Origin: Curtobacterium sp. MCBD17_035
Lineage (GTDB): Bacteria; Actinomycetota; Actinomycetes; Actinomycetales; Microbacteriaceae
Direction of reading: 5' to 3'
Length of the DNA stretch: 64,000 nucleotides
Assembly (NCBI RefSeq): GCF_003234815.2
Contig: NZ_CP126279.1
Coordinates: forward strand, 2,418,001-2,482,000
Below, piece by piece: positions 34,591-44,206 of this stretch. Position 1 is the stretch's first letter. Each line of letters opens with the position of its first letter. Made by a program: the position numbers and the translations under genes. Under the pieces are notes generated by a model. That model worked only from the letters and a program-made list of their open reading frames with translations, was not told where the DNA came from and ran no database searches.

Positions 34591-35991
34591 GTGTCACAGT
34601 CCGAGCAGCGCCGGACGATCGTCGTGGGCATCACCGGCGGCATCGCGGCGTACAAGGCCGTCGGAGTCGTGCGGGCGTTCGTACGGCTCGGACACGACGT
34701 CCACGTGGTCCCGACCGAAGGAGCACTGCGCTTCGTCGGACTGCCCACACTCGAGGCCATCAGCCGTAACCCCGTGTCGACGAGCGTGTTCGAGGAGGTC
34801 GCGGAGGTCCGCCACGTCGCGCTCGGGCGCCGCGCGGACCTCGTCGTCGTCGCACCGGCCACGGCCGACTTCCTGGCACGGACCGCGGCGGGACTGGCCG
34901 GAGACCTGCTCGGAACGACCCTGCTCGCGACGACAGCACCGGTCGTCGTGGCGCCAGCGATGCACCCGCAGATGTGGGACCACCCCGCAACCCGCGCGTC
35001 GGTCGCCACCCTGCGGGAGCGGGGCGTCCACGTCGTCGGTCCGGAGGACGGGCCGCTCACCGGCGAGGACTCGGGGATCGGGCGCATGAGCGAGCCCGAC
35101 GCCATCTTCGCGGCAGCGCTCGCCGTCCTGCCCGCGAGCGGAACGGGTGGACGCGACGAGTCGTCCGCTGCGACGACGGTCACCACCGCGGCCGACAGCC
35201 GGGAGGCCCGCCACGGGTGGACACCGACCGCTCCCGTCCCCCATGTCGACGAGTCGACCACCGCGCCCGAGACCGCGGTGCACCCCGACGCCCGACGCGG
35301 GGACCTGTCGGGCAACCACGTCGTGGTGAGTGCGGGCGGCACCCGTGAGCCGGTTGACCCCGTGCGGTACATCGGCAACCGCTCGAGCGGGCGGCAGGGA
35401 GTCGCGATCGCGGCCGAGGCAGCCCGCCGGGGAGCCGTCGTGACCCTCGTGGCGGCGAACATCGAGGACGCGGTGCTCGCGGCCATGGACGACGCGCCCG
35501 ATGCACTCCCGGTCGAGGTCATCCGGGTGGGCACCGCGCTCGAGCTCGCCGATGCCGTCCACGCCGCCGCGGTGGCCGCTGACGTCGTCGTGATGACGGC
35601 GGCCGTCGCCGACTTCCGTCCGGCCGAGGTCCGACCATCGAAGCTCAAGAAAGAGGACGCGGGCGACCACCTGACGCTCGAACTCGTCCGGAACCCCGAC
35701 GTCCTCGCCGACCTCGTGGCGGCGCGCCGTGCGGGCCAGCTCGTCGTCGGGTTCGCGGCCGAGACCGAGCCCGACCGCGCCGCTCGCCTGGACCTGGCCC
35801 GCGACAAGCTGGGCCGCAAGCCCGCTGATCTGCTCGTGGTGAACCGGGTCGGCTGGGACCACGGGTTCGAGCGTGGCCACAACGCCGTCGAGGTCCTGGC
35901 TGCCGGAGGCGACGTGGTGCGCGAGGCGTCGGGATCGAAGGCCGAGATCGCCCATGTGGTGCTCGACCTCGTGGCGACAGCGCTGACGTGA
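34591..35991 (+). CDS. coaBC: Bifunctional phosphopantothenoylcysteine decarboxylase/synthetase
   Basis: 466 aa. The CoaC flavoprotein half begins GITGGIAAYKAV and has PAMHPQMWDHPATRASV; the CoaB half begins VVVSAGGTREPVDPVRYIGNRSSG, with MTAAVADFRP and KLKKED (CTP/4'-phosphopantothenate binding). Together they convert phosphopantothenate to phosphopantetheine in CoA synthesis. Between the halves an unusually long Ser/Thr/Ala/Pro-rich linker of about 50 residues includes SREARHGW, encoded by a GGGAGGCCCG motif. GTG start with GGAGG (34580-34584) 6 nt upstream. Confidence 0.95.
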   Translation: MSQSEQRRTIVVGITGGIAAYKAVGVVRAFVRLGHDVHVVPTEGALRFVGLPTLEAISRNPVSTSVFEEVAEVRHVALGRRADLVVVAPATADFLARTAAGLAGDLLGTTLLATTAPVVVAPAMHPQMWDHPATRASVATLRERGVHVVGPEDGPLTGEDSGIGRMSEPDAIFAAALAVLPASGTGGRDESSAATTVTTAADSREARHGWTPTAPVPHVDESTTAPETAVHPDARRGDLSGNHVVVSAGGTREPVDPVRYIGNRSSGRQGVAIAAEAARRGAVVTLVAANIEDAVLAAMDDAPDALPVEVIRVGTALELADAVHAAAVAADVVVMTAAVADFRPAEVRPSKLKKEDAGDHLTLELVRNPDVLADLVAARRAGQLVVGFAAETEPDRAARLDLARDKLGRKPADLLVVNRVGWDHGFERGHNAVEVLAAGGDVVREASGSKAEIAHVVLDLVATALT

Positions 35992-36139
35992 CCCGCGCAG
36001 CGGAATCCGGGCCTTCCGGGCGCCCCGGCGGCCCCGGCCGCCCCGGTCGCTCGGGCCGCCCCGCTCGCTCCGGCCGCCCCGCTCGCACGGGCGGATTCGA
36101 ATGCCGATGCAGCACAGCCGACCGGTCCAGGATGGCCTG

Positions 36140-36535
36140 ATGCGACGAACACGACGCGCGCGCCGCGCGGCCACGACGGCTCGCGGACTCGCGATCCTGT
36201 TCACCGGGGCTGGCGTGACCCACTTCCTCCGTCCCCGTGTGTACGACGGGATCGTGCCGGAGGCCTTGCCGACTCGTGCGACGACGATCGGTTCGGGCGT
36301 CGCCGAGGTGGCGGTGGCGGCGGCGCTGGCGGTGCCACGCACCCGGCGGATCGGCGGATTCGCGGCTGCCGCGCTCTTCGTCGCGGTCTTCCCCGCGAAC
36401 CTCAAGATGGCGCGTGACCTGCTCGACGACCCGCGCTCGCAGCGACGGATGCGCGTGGCGGCCCTGCTGCGCCTCCCGCTGCAGGTGCCCCTCGTGCGGT
36501 GGGGCCTCCGCGTCGGCATGGACAGCAGGCCATGA
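36140..36535 (+). CDS. DoxX-like small membrane protein
   Basis: 131 aa with three or four hydrophobic segments; ILFTGAGVTHFLRPRVYDGIVPEALP and FPANLKMARDL match DoxX-like/DUF4267-type proteins of actinobacteria and proteobacteria. Role in the cell unknown. ATG at 36140 is preceded by AGGA; an ATG at 36101 would add 13 residues. Its stop overlaps the next gene (ATGA). First of a three-gene coupled set. Confidence 0.75.
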   Translation: MRRTRRARRAATTARGLAILFTGAGVTHFLRPRVYDGIVPEALPTRATTIGSGVAEVAVAAALAVPRTRRIGGFAAAALFVAVFPANLKMARDLLDDPRSQRRMRVAALLRLPLQVPLVRWGLRVGMDSRP

Positions 36536-37287
36536 CGAACGGACCCCAGGAGCTCGACGCCCTCGCCGACATCCTCGTGGCGCAGACGGCCGCGCCGCTC
36601 CCGCACCGAGCCGTCACCGCGCACCGCTGGGCGGACGTGGTGTTCGCGTCCTGGCGGGTGGACGCGGACACGGTGGCCAGCCTCGTGCCACCGCGGACCG
36701 AGCCGGACCGGATCGACGGAAGCGCATGGGTGTCACTGACGGCGTACGAGTTCCGCCGGACCACGGTGCCGCCGCTGCCGCCGCCCGGGCCGCTCGGTCG
36801 CCTGACGGAGATCACCGTCGAGGTGCCCACCGTCGACGACGCCGGTCGACACGGAACGACCTACCTGACCGTGGACACGCAACACGTGCCGGCCGTGCTC
36901 GCAGCGCGCATCGGGATCGGCGTGCCCTACACGGCAGCGCGAGCGGGATCACGGCGCGACGGGGACGTCCTCGCCCACCGCACCCGCCGACGGCACGGCG
37001 GCGCGTCAGCGTCGGTCCGGGTCCGTGCTGCCGGAGGGGTCACGCCGGACGCGCTGTCGGTCGCTCTCACGCACCGCCCGGGTGTCCACGCCCGCCACCT
37101 CGGCGTCACGTCGTGGTGGCGGCGCTCGCACGCTCCCTGGCAGCTGCGTGCCGCCCGGGCAGAGGAACTCCGCGGCGACCTGCCCGACGTCGTCGGGTTC
37201 CCCCGTCTGCTCGACCGCGTGCCCGACCGTCTGCTCGTCGGGGACGGCGTCGACGTCGAGTACGCATGGGGAGGCCTCGTCCGATGA
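36532..37287 (+). CDS. DUF2071 (YqjF-like) family protein
   Basis: 251 aa soluble protein. HRWADVVFASWRVDADTVASLVP near the N terminus and LTAYEFRRT are the conserved start of DUF2071/YqjF acetoacetate-decarboxylase-like proteins. No catalytic assignment is possible. ATGA overlaps at both ends place it in the middle of a coupled operon with the DoxX-like and DUF1810 genes. Confidence 0.8.
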   Translation: MTNGPQELDALADILVAQTAAPLPHRAVTAHRWADVVFASWRVDADTVASLVPPRTEPDRIDGSAWVSLTAYEFRRTTVPPLPPPGPLGRLTEITVEVPTVDDAGRHGTTYLTVDTQHVPAVLAARIGIGVPYTAARAGSRRDGDVLAHRTRRRHGGASASVRVRAAGGVTPDALSVALTHRPGVHARHLGVTSWWRRSHAPWQLRAARAEELRGDLPDVVGFPRLLDRVPDRLLVGDGVDVEYAWGGLVR

Positions 37288-37727
37288 GCACCACCGACGA
37301 GGATGCCGACCCCTTCGACCTCGAGCGCTTCAGGCGCGCGCAGGCCGGCGTCTTCGAGCAGGCGCTCGCCGAACTCCGCGCGGGCCGCAAGCGCTCGCAC
37401 TGGATGTGGTTCGTGTTCCCGCAGATCGCTGGCCTCGGCAAGAGCGCGACGGCCGTGCGGTTCGCCATCGGTTCGCAGCGGGAGGCACGGGCCTACCTCA
37501 CGCATGCCGTCCTCGGTCCACGCCTGCGCACCGCGGCGACCGTCGTCGCAGAAGCGCCCGCCCGCGACGCGATCGCGCTGCTCGGTGAGATCGACGCGGT
37601 GAAGCTCCGGTCCTCGATGACGCTGTTCGCGCACGTGGCGGAGGACGCGGCACCGTTCCGCGCCGTGCTGGACCGTTGGTACGGCGGCGAGGAGGACCGG
37701 GTGACGCTGGACCTGCTCGGCGGGTGA
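37284..37727 (+). CDS. DUF1810 family protein
   Basis: 147 aa. DPFDLERFRRAQ, RKRSHWMWFVFPQIAGLGKS and the SSMTLF segment are the diagnostic DUF1810 blocks. The family has no firm function. ATG overlaps the DUF2071 stop (ATGA). It ends 68 bp before the GntR-family gene. Confidence 0.88.
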   Translation: MSTTDEDADPFDLERFRRAQAGVFEQALAELRAGRKRSHWMWFVFPQIAGLGKSATAVRFAIGSQREARAYLTHAVLGPRLRTAATVVAEAPARDAIALLGEIDAVKLRSSMTLFAHVAEDAAPFRAVLDRWYGGEEDRVTLDLLGG

Positions 37728-37795
37728 CATCAGCATCCGCCACGTCACATATCAGGTAGCATCGCGGTACTCGAACCCGACGAGGGAGATCCGCC

Positions 37796-38437
37796 ATGCC
37801 CGTTCCCGTGACGCCGCCCGCGCATCACCGGCTCCTCCGCGACACCGTCCGCGACCGCATCCACGAGGCCATCATGGACGGCACTCTCGAGCCGGGCGAG
37901 CGCCTGAACGACGAGGACCTGATCGCCTGGCTCGGTGTGTCCCGCACCCCCATCCGGGAGGCCCTGAGTCAGCTCGCTCGCGCCGGTCTCGTCGAGATGG
38001 CGCCGAACCGCTACACCCGCGTGACGCGGCCGGATCCCACCCAGGTGATCGAGGCCCTCCAGACCTTGGGGGTGCTCCTCGGTGGTGTGGTGCGTCTCGC
38101 GGTGCCACGTCTGTCCGGCGAGGAACGTGCTCGGGTGCTCGCCGCCCTCGACACGACGATCGTCGAGATGGCGAACCACGACGTCCTCGGGGCGAACCGT
38201 GACGCGCTGGCCCTGTTCGGGATGTTCGTCGACGCCTGCGGCAACGCCTCGCTGGTGCGGGTGTGTCGCGACACGATGGACGGACTGGCCTTCCGCCTCC
38301 GCTTACGGGACCTCGATCGGCTCGTGGACTGGGCGGGGATGACGGAGCAGTTGCGCGCTCTCCGGGCGGCGACGGCCGCAGAAGACGCGATCGCGGCCGA
38401 ACTCGCGACCGAGGCGGTGCATCTGCTCCCTGCGTGA
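37796..38437 (+). CDS. GntR family transcriptional regulator (FadR/FCD type)
   Basis: 213 aa. Winged-helix domain at about 12-80 (RDRIHEAIMDGTLEPGERLNDEDLIAWLGVSRTPIREALSQLARAGLV, here quoted only as RLNDEDLIAWLGVSRTPIR), followed by a helical FCD-like ligand domain. Its metal-binding histidines are not obvious. GGGAGAT precedes the ATG, and a TAGCAT box lies at about 37756-37761. No obvious partner gene; target and effector unknown. Confidence 0.87.
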   Translation: MPVPVTPPAHHRLLRDTVRDRIHEAIMDGTLEPGERLNDEDLIAWLGVSRTPIREALSQLARAGLVEMAPNRYTRVTRPDPTQVIEALQTLGVLLGGVVRLAVPRLSGEERARVLAALDTTIVEMANHDVLGANRDALALFGMFVDACGNASLVRVCRDTMDGLAFRLRLRDLDRLVDWAGMTEQLRALRAATAAEDAIAAELATEAVHLLPA

Positions 38438-38491
38438 CGGTTGCTCGAGGTGACGTCGCCTCGGGGGCCCACCCGGTCCTCCCGGCCGTAT

Positions 38492-38517
38492 GATTGGTTC
38501 ACAACAGCTAACCAATC
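38492..38517. promoter_or_regulatory. MarR-type operator upstream of the MFS pump
   Basis: GATTGGTT (38492-38499) and AACCAATC (38510-38517) are perfect 8-bp inverted arms separated by 10 bp. The site is AT-rich against its surroundings, lies 17 bp before the TTG start of the MFS gene, and a MarR-family gene is the second gene of that operon, so autoregulated repression is likely (inference). Confidence 0.7.
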
Positions 38518-38534
38518 GTGTCGGAGGCAGCACG

Positions 38535-40280
38535 TTGACCACAGCCCGCCCGGCCCTGTTCACCAAGGACCACCCCCACTACAAGTGGATCGCGCTGAGC
38601 AACACCACGCTCGGCATGCTCATGGCGACCATCAACTCGTCGATCGTGATCATCTCGCTGCCCGCGATCTTCAAGGGCATCCGGTTGAACCCGCTCGGCG
38701 CGGGGAACGTGAGCTACCTGCTCTGGATGCTCATGGGCTACATGCTCGTGACCGCCGTCCTCGTGGTCGGATTCGGGCGACTCGGCGACATGCTGGGCCG
38801 GGTCCGCATCTACAACCTCGGGTTCGTCGTGTTCTCGCTCGGGTCCGTGGCATTGGCGCTCGACCCCTGGACCGGCGGATCCGGAGCCATGTGGCTCATC
38901 ATCTGGCGACTCGTGCAGGGTGTGGGCGGTGCGATGCTGTTCGCCAACTCGACGGCGATCATCACCGACGCGTTCCCGGCGCACCGGCGCGGCATGGCGC
39001 TCGGCATCAACCAGGTGGCGGCGATCGCAGGGTCGTTCATCGGCCTCATCGTCGGCGGTCTGCTCGCCGTGGTCGACTGGCGGGCGGTCTTCTTCGTGAG
39101 CGTCCCGATCGGCATCATCGGCACCATCTGGTCCTACAAGTCGCTGCACGAGGTGGGGACGAAGAGCCCCGGGCGACTGGACATCCCGGGCAACCTCACG
39201 TTCGCCGCCGGACTCACCGCGGTCCTCGCGGGCATCACGTACGGGATCCAGCCCTACGGGAACAGCGCGACCGGGTGGACCAACCCCTGGGTCGACGGAG
39301 CGATCGGTCTCGGCGTGCTCATGCTCATCGCGTTCGTCGTCATCGAGCTCCGATCCGCCCAGCCGATGTTCGACCTCGGGCTGTTCCGCATCCGCGCGTT
39401 CGCGATGGCGAACCTCGCTGGTCTGCTCGCCTCGGTCGGTCGCGGCGGCCTGCAGTTCATGCTCATCATCTGGCTGCAGGGCATCTGGCTGCCGCTGCAC
39501 GGCTACTCCTACGAGGACACGCCGCTCTGGGCCGGCATCTACATGCTGCCGATCACCATCGGCTTCCTCATCGCGGGGCCGCTCTCGGGGACCCTGTCCG
39601 ACCGGTTCGGCGCACGTGCCTTCGCCACCACCGGACTCGTCGTGGTCGCCGGGACCTTCGTCGCGCTCCTGCTCATCCCGGTCGACTTCCCGTACTGGCT
39701 CTTCGCGATCATCACCGGTCTGAGCGGTTTGGGCTCGGGCATGTTCGGCGCCCCGAACCGCAGCGCGATCATGAACAGCGTGCCGAAGCACCAGCGCGGT
39801 GCGGCGTCCGGCATGGCGGGCACCGTGCAGAACGCCGGGACCTCGCTGTCCATCGGCATCTTCTTCTCGCTCATGATCGCCGGACTGTCGACCACGCTGC
39901 CGGGGACGCTCACGCGGGGCCTCAGCGCCCACGGCGTGCCCTCGACGGTGGCGGAGCAGATCGGCCAGACCCCGCCCGTGGGCTCGCTGTTCGCTGCGTT
40001 CCTCGGGTACAACCCGATCGGCAACCTGCTCGGGCCGTCCGGGGTGCTGCATCGTCCGGGCGTCGACGCCGCGACCCTCACGGGCAAGGAGTTCTTCCCG
40101 CAGCTCATCTCCGGGCCGTTCCACCACGGACTCGTCGTGGTCTTCGCCGCCGCCGCGATCATGTCCGTCGTGGCCGCCGTCGCCTCGCTCATCCGAGGCA
40201 AGCGATACGTGCACGCCGACGGCGACACCGGTACCATCGCCACGACCAAGGACCCGGTGACCGACGGAGCGCGTGCATGA
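38535..40280 (+). CDS. MFS drug efflux transporter (DHA2-like)
   Basis: 581 aa, about 14 hydrophobic segments with an extra C-terminal loop. [22 protein letters not shown] (TM1 motif), [17 protein letters not shown] (motif A) and [21 protein letters not shown] fit the EmrB/QacA class. TTG start at 38535 with GGAGG at 38523-38527, 7-nt spacing. The stop overlaps the marR start (ATGA). Regulated drug or metabolite export is the likely role; substrate unknown. Confidence 0.92.
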   Translation: MTTARPALFTKDHPHYKWIALSNTTLGMLMATINSSIVIISLPAIFKGIRLNPLGAGNVSYLLWMLMGYMLVTAVLVVGFGRLGDMLGRVRIYNLGFVVFSLGSVALALDPWTGGSGAMWLIIWRLVQGVGGAMLFANSTAIITDAFPAHRRGMALGINQVAAIAGSFIGLIVGGLLAVVDWRAVFFVSVPIGIIGTIWSYKSLHEVGTKSPGRLDIPGNLTFAAGLTAVLAGITYGIQPYGNSATGWTNPWVDGAIGLGVLMLIAFVVIELRSAQPMFDLGLFRIRAFAMANLAGLLASVGRGGLQFMLIIWLQGIWLPLHGYSYEDTPLWAGIYMLPITIGFLIAGPLSGTLSDRFGARAFATTGLVVVAGTFVALLLIPVDFPYWLFAIITGLSGLGSGMFGAPNRSAIMNSVPKHQRGAASGMAGTVQNAGTSLSIGIFFSLMIAGLSTTLPGTLTRGLSAHGVPSTVAEQIGQTPPVGSLFAAFLGYNPIGNLLGPSGVLHRPGVDAATLTGKEFFPQLISGPFHHGLVVVFAAAAIMSVVAAVASLIRGKRYVHADGDTGTIATTKDPVTDGARA

Positions 40281-40909
40281 CCGAGACCCCGATCGACCGC
40301 GGCGACGTCGCCGCGCGCCTGGCTGTGGCGGTCGGACGCATCAATCGGAGGGCACGGCCCGGCACCGGCGCGTTGAGCTACGGCCTGGTGTCGGCACTGT
40401 CGACGATCGTGCGGCTCGCTCCGCTGCGGCCCGGCGATCTCGCCCGACACGAGGTCGTCACGAAGCCGACGATGACGCGGGTGCTCAGCGACCTCGACGC
40501 GCGCGGGCTCATCGAACGGGTCACGGATCCACTCGACGGCCGCGCGTCCGTCATCACGGCCACCCCCGCGGGTGTCGCAGCCGTGCACGAGGCACGCCAC
40601 GAGCGCGCGGGCATCGTGTCGCAGCTGCTCGCTGATCTCGACGACGGCGACCTGCGTGCCATCGCGGGGGCACTCGACGCGCTCGAGCGGGTCGCACAGG
40701 TCGAGCCCCTGCCCGCGCCCTCCGGTCGTTCCGCCGCGCCAACTGGGTCGGTGCACTCCGCGCCCTCCGCGCACGCAGCCAGCGGCGGGGCCGCGAGCGG
40801 CGGGGCCGGCGGCGGGACCGCGAGCGGCCGGGCTGGCGGCGGGACCTTGAGTGACACCGTCTCCGGCGAGGCGCTCGCCGCAGTGCCGGCGGCGACCTCC
40901 CGGGCTTGA
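40277..40909 (+). CDS. MarR family transcriptional regulator
   Basis: 210 aa. Winged helix around 35-110: [40 protein letters not shown] (recognition helix) and [16 protein letters not shown] (wing). A Gly/Ala/Ser-rich tail of about 70 residues, probably disordered, follows the dimerisation helices and is unusual for the family. Coupled to the MFS pump by ATGA; probable ligand of the operator at 38492-38517. Confidence 0.9.
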   Translation: MTETPIDRGDVAARLAVAVGRINRRARPGTGALSYGLVSALSTIVRLAPLRPGDLARHEVVTKPTMTRVLSDLDARGLIERVTDPLDGRASVITATPAGVAAVHEARHERAGIVSQLLADLDDGDLRAIAGALDALERVAQVEPLPAPSGRSAAPTGSVHSAPSAHAASGGAASGGAGGGTASGRAGGGTLSDTVSGEALAAVPAATSRA

Positions 40910-41036
40910 CGCGAGCCGGTCCTCCTGGCGGGCGGATGTTACGGCGCTCCCTCCACAGGTCGTCGCCGTGCCGCGGTGTCCACGGCGGCACGTTCCGCCA
41001 CCCCTGCACCGCCCCCGGCGCTGCCACTATGACACC

Positions 41037-42286
41037 GTGACGATCCCGAACAGCCCGACGCGACGGTGGCCTGCCGCCGGCCTGCGGCGGATGGTGCCCC
41101 GTGACCCGGCCGAAGCCCACCGAGCAGCCAGTCCGCTGGAGCTGTTTTTCGACCTCGTGTTCGTCGTCGCGGTGTCCTTCGCGGCGACGGACCTGCATCA
41201 CCTCGAGGTGCGTGGTCACCTCGCGGACGCAGTCACCGGCTACGTCCTCGTGTTCTTCGCGATCTGGTGGGCCTGGGTCAACTTCACGTGGTTCGCCACC
41301 TCGTTCGACACGGACGACTGGCTCTACCGCGTCACCACGTTCGTGCAGATGGCCGGCGTGCTCGTCCTGGCGGCCGGCATCGGACCGGCGATCGAGCACG
41401 GTGACGACTTCGTCGCCACGATGGGCTACGTGGTGATGCGCCTCGCCATGGTGAGTCAGTGGCTCCGGGCGGCGTCGGCGCACACGCGGTACCGCCGCAC
41501 CGCGCTCGAGTACGCCGTCGGGATCACCGTGGTGCAGGTGCTCTGGGTCCTCCGCGTCACGGTGTTGGCCGATCTCGCGTCGACCCTGACGTTCCTCCTG
41601 CTCGTCGTCGCCGAGCTCGCCGTCCCCGTCGTCGCGGAGCGCACGGACACCACCCCGTGGCACACCCGGCACATCGCGGAGCGATACAGCCTCTTCACGC
41701 TCATCGTCCTGGGCGAGGGCCTGGTCGCGAGCGCCAACGCGGTGATCGGGGCCTTGGCGGCGTCGGAGCGCATCGGGCCCCTGCTGGCCCTGGCCGGCGC
41801 GGGTCTCGTCATCGTGGCGGCGATGTGGTGGATCTCCTTCGCGCGCAGCCAGCACGACCGGATCACCTCACTGCCGAGGGCTCTGGCCTTCGGCTACGGT
41901 CACTACGTCGTGTTCGCTGCCGCCGCCGCGATGCCCGCCGGGATCGAGGTGCGATCGCCGCCAGCGAAGGCACTGCGCGCCTCGCTCCAGCTGCGGCCGC
42001 CGCGACCATCTCGGTGCCGGTCGCCGCGTTCGTGCTCGCCGTCTGGGCGCTCGCGCTCCGGCCGACGCTCGGGAGGCCCACCAGCGCCCTCGTGGTCGTC
42101 CTCACCCTGGCAGCCGGCTTCAGCGCGTTCCTCCCGCAGCTCTCGATGGTGCTGACCGCCATCCTGTTGGCGGCGATCGTCGTGACGCTCGAGGTCGCGG
42201 ACCGGAATCGGGGCCGCGGCACGAGCGGGGTCCGGAGCCGGGGTCGGGCGCGAGCGGTCGCTCCGGCGTCCAGTCGAGTCAGCTGA
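41037..42286 (+). pseudogene. Low temperature requirement A (LtrA) family protein, frameshifted
   Basis: From the GTG at 41037, 304 codons encode a clear LtrA protein (SPLELFFDLVFVVAVSFAATDL, FAIWWAWVNFTWFATSFDTDDW, SLFTLIVLGEGLVA). At about 41950 the frame breaks: downstream the family-like sequence (AIAASEGTARLAP... FVLAVWALALRPTLG) continues in another frame to 42286, as if one base were missing from GAGGTGCGATC. Restored, the product would be about 416 aa with 12 membrane segments, the normal size. No slippery sequence was seen. Either a real null allele or a sequencing error. Confidence 0.8.
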
Positions 42287-42426
42287 CCGGAGCGCGGGCC
42301 GCGTGCGCCGCGGAGACGACGGGAGCCAGCGTCGCCGGTTTCCAGGCACGCCGACAGCGTTGCAGGCACGCCGACAGCGCGAGCACGCACGCGGGCGCCG
42401 ACGCCTTCCCTGCCGACTGCCACGGC

Positions 42427-42466
42427 AACAGCCACAGCCACAGCCACAGCCACAGCCACAGCCACG
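42427..42466. repeat. CACAGC hexanucleotide repeat
   Basis: About six copies of CACAGC within the 277-bp gap between ltrA and the MOSC gene. Just upstream, CAGGCACGCCGACAGCG is duplicated at about 42343 and 42363. Confidence 0.8.
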
Positions 42467-42563
42467 CCCGCTCTGTCCGCGGCGTGGGCAACGCCTGCCC
42501 TGCCGGCGGCGTCGGCAACGCCGTGAGGTTGATCGTGAGCCCGGATGGCGGAACGATGGCGAC

Positions 42564-43205
42564 ATGCCCTTCGTCACGGCCGTCTGCCGCGTGCACCAGC
42601 TCATCCCGGACTCCGGGACGGTCGGGGTGACCGCGATCGACAAGCGGCCGGTGACCGATCCGTTGCGGGTGCGTCCACTCGGCCTCCAGGGCGACGTCCA
42701 GGCGAACCGCAAGCACCACGGCGGCGAAGACCAGGCCGTCTACGCGTACGCGGACGAGGACGCGGCCTACTTCAGTACGGTGCTCGGGCGTCCGGTGGAG
42801 CCTGGCCTGTTCGGTGAGAACCTCCGGACGAGCGGGATCGAGGTCAGCACCGCCGTGGTCGGCGAGCGCTGGCGGGTCGGCGATGGTCTCGTGCTCGAGG
42901 TGACGCTGCCGCGGGTCCCGTGCGCGACGTTCGCTCGCCGCATGAAGGTGGACAAGTGGGTGCGGACCTTCACGGACGCCAACCGCACCGGCGCCTACCT
43001 GCGCGTGGTCCGGTCCGGAGCCGTCCAAGTCGGTGATCGGATCGAGCGCTTCGACCGGCCTGCACACGGCATCACGGTCGCGGATGTGTTCGCCGGCCTC
43101 GGGCGGGATCAGGCGGTCGTGCTCCTCGAGGGCGGCCGCGGGCTCCCGTACAAGATCGAGGCGGTCGCCCGGAAGGTGCTCTCGGGGGTCCCGGCCTCGC
43201 TCTGA
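42564..43205 (+). CDS. MOSC domain-containing protein
   Basis: 213 aa. DVQANRKHHGGEDQAVYAY and PGLFGENLRTSGI are MOSC-domain hallmarks, and VPCATFARRM supplies the conserved cysteine of the MOCO sulfurase C-terminal domain. YiiM-like members reduce N-hydroxylated compounds or bind molybdenum cofactor. ATG at 42564 chosen because conserved sequence starts there; no strong ribosome binding site is seen. Confidence 0.9.
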   Translation: MPFVTAVCRVHQLIPDSGTVGVTAIDKRPVTDPLRVRPLGLQGDVQANRKHHGGEDQAVYAYADEDAAYFSTVLGRPVEPGLFGENLRTSGIEVSTAVVGERWRVGDGLVLEVTLPRVPCATFARRMKVDKWVRTFTDANRTGAYLRVVRSGAVQVGDRIERFDRPAHGITVADVFAGLGRDQAVVLLEGGRGLPYKIEAVARKVLSGVPASL

Positions 43206-43300
43206 CGTGCGGTCACGACGGCACGGTCACGACGGCACGGTCACGAACGCACGGAGGACCCGCCCGCCCACTCGGGAGCCGACGCCCGACGCGACTCGGT

Positions 43301-43714
43301 TCATCCCGCGCTGTCGGGAGCTGGCCGCAGGTCCCCGACGTCCCCGCGGCGCCAGGGGTCCAGCGGCCGCCGATGCCGAGGCAACCCGACGACCACGAGG
43401 TCGTACGAGCTGCCGACCAGATCCTCCACCAGGACCTCGTCGACCCCCGCACCCGGCGCGACCGTGATCCAGTGCTGCTTGTTCAGGTGGTACCCGGGCG
43501 TGATCTCCGGATGATCCCGAACGAGCGCCGCTGCGTGTGGCGGCCGGCATTTCAGGGAGACGATCGGAGTGCCGCGGAGCTCGCTGACGATGGCGAACAC
43601 CTTGCCGACGACCTTGAAGACCTCAGCTCCCTCGCCGAACGGCTGCCCCTGCGTCACGGCCGGCAGCCCCGCGGCGACGCGCAATGCCGTCGCGTGCAGT
43701 CCGGGCCCGTCCAT
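43301..43714 (-). CDS. MmcQ/YjbR family protein
   Basis: 137 aa. GQPFGEGAEVFKVVGKVFAIVSE, SLKCRPP, TPGYHLNKQHWITV are the characteristic YjbR/MmcQ segments (CyaY-like fold sometimes described as DNA-binding). Function not established. ATG at 43714. Convergent with the MOSC gene, divergent from the DUF559 gene. Confidence 0.88.
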   Translation of the reverse strand: MDGPGLHATALRVAAGLPAVTQGQPFGEGAEVFKVVGKVFAIVSELRGTPIVSLKCRPPHAAALVRDHPEITPGYHLNKQHWITVAPGAGVDEVLVEDLVGSSYDLVVVGLPRHRRPLDPWRRGDVGDLRPAPDSAG

Positions 43715-44024
43715 GCCCCGACCCTGCCGCACACCACCGACGCTGGCCCGGCCCTTCGCGACGTTCCTCCATCGCTCACCCGCGCTCTGGAGTCGCAGCC
43801 CCGCCTGCTCGCGCCGTCTCCCGCCGGACCGGCCGACAGCCGGACCGGCCGACAGCCCCGGACACTGTGCCCGCCCGTCACACCGTCCTCGCGTGCCCGC
43901 ACAACGGCCGCCACCACCCCGCCCCGCCGCCATCGCCGCTCGCCCCGCCGCCATCGCCGCTCGCCCGGCCGGGCGGCCCGGCCGGGCCGCGAGTCAGCCG
44001 GCCAGCCGGCCAGCCGATCTCATC
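43715..44024. other. Intergenic region with short tandem repeats
   Basis: No gene recognised. Contains GACAGCCGGACCGGCC repeated at about 43833-43857, a GCCATCGCCGCTCGCCC unit repeated at about 43928-43970, and CAGCCGGC repeats at 44005-44016. These run straight into the singleton 75-bp element. Confidence 0.7.
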
Positions 44025-44099
44025 GTCGACAAGTCAGGAAAACGGCCTCCAGACCGCCGGAACGGCCGGAACCGGGAGGCCCGTTCCTGAGCGAGCAAC
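44025..44099. repeat. Singleton 75-bp palindromic element
   Basis: Left arm GTCGACAAGTCAGGA (44025-44039), right arm TCCTGAGCGAGCAAC (44085-44099) which matches only in its first half. The interior contains CCGGGAGGCCCG. It lies between divergent genes, unlike the clustered copies. Confidence 0.8.
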
Positions 44100-44206
44100 G
44101 AAGCCCGCACTCTGTGCCCCCTCCACAGCATCGTCGACAGGGCGGTCGTCCCCGGGTTCCTCCGGGAGCGAGCACGAAGCCGAGGCGACCCGGCACCATC
44201 GACGAG

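Noticed and set aside
41946..41960. Programmed ribosomal frameshift in ltrA
   Set aside because: No slippery heptamer or strong downstream structure is visible and the family is not known for recoding.
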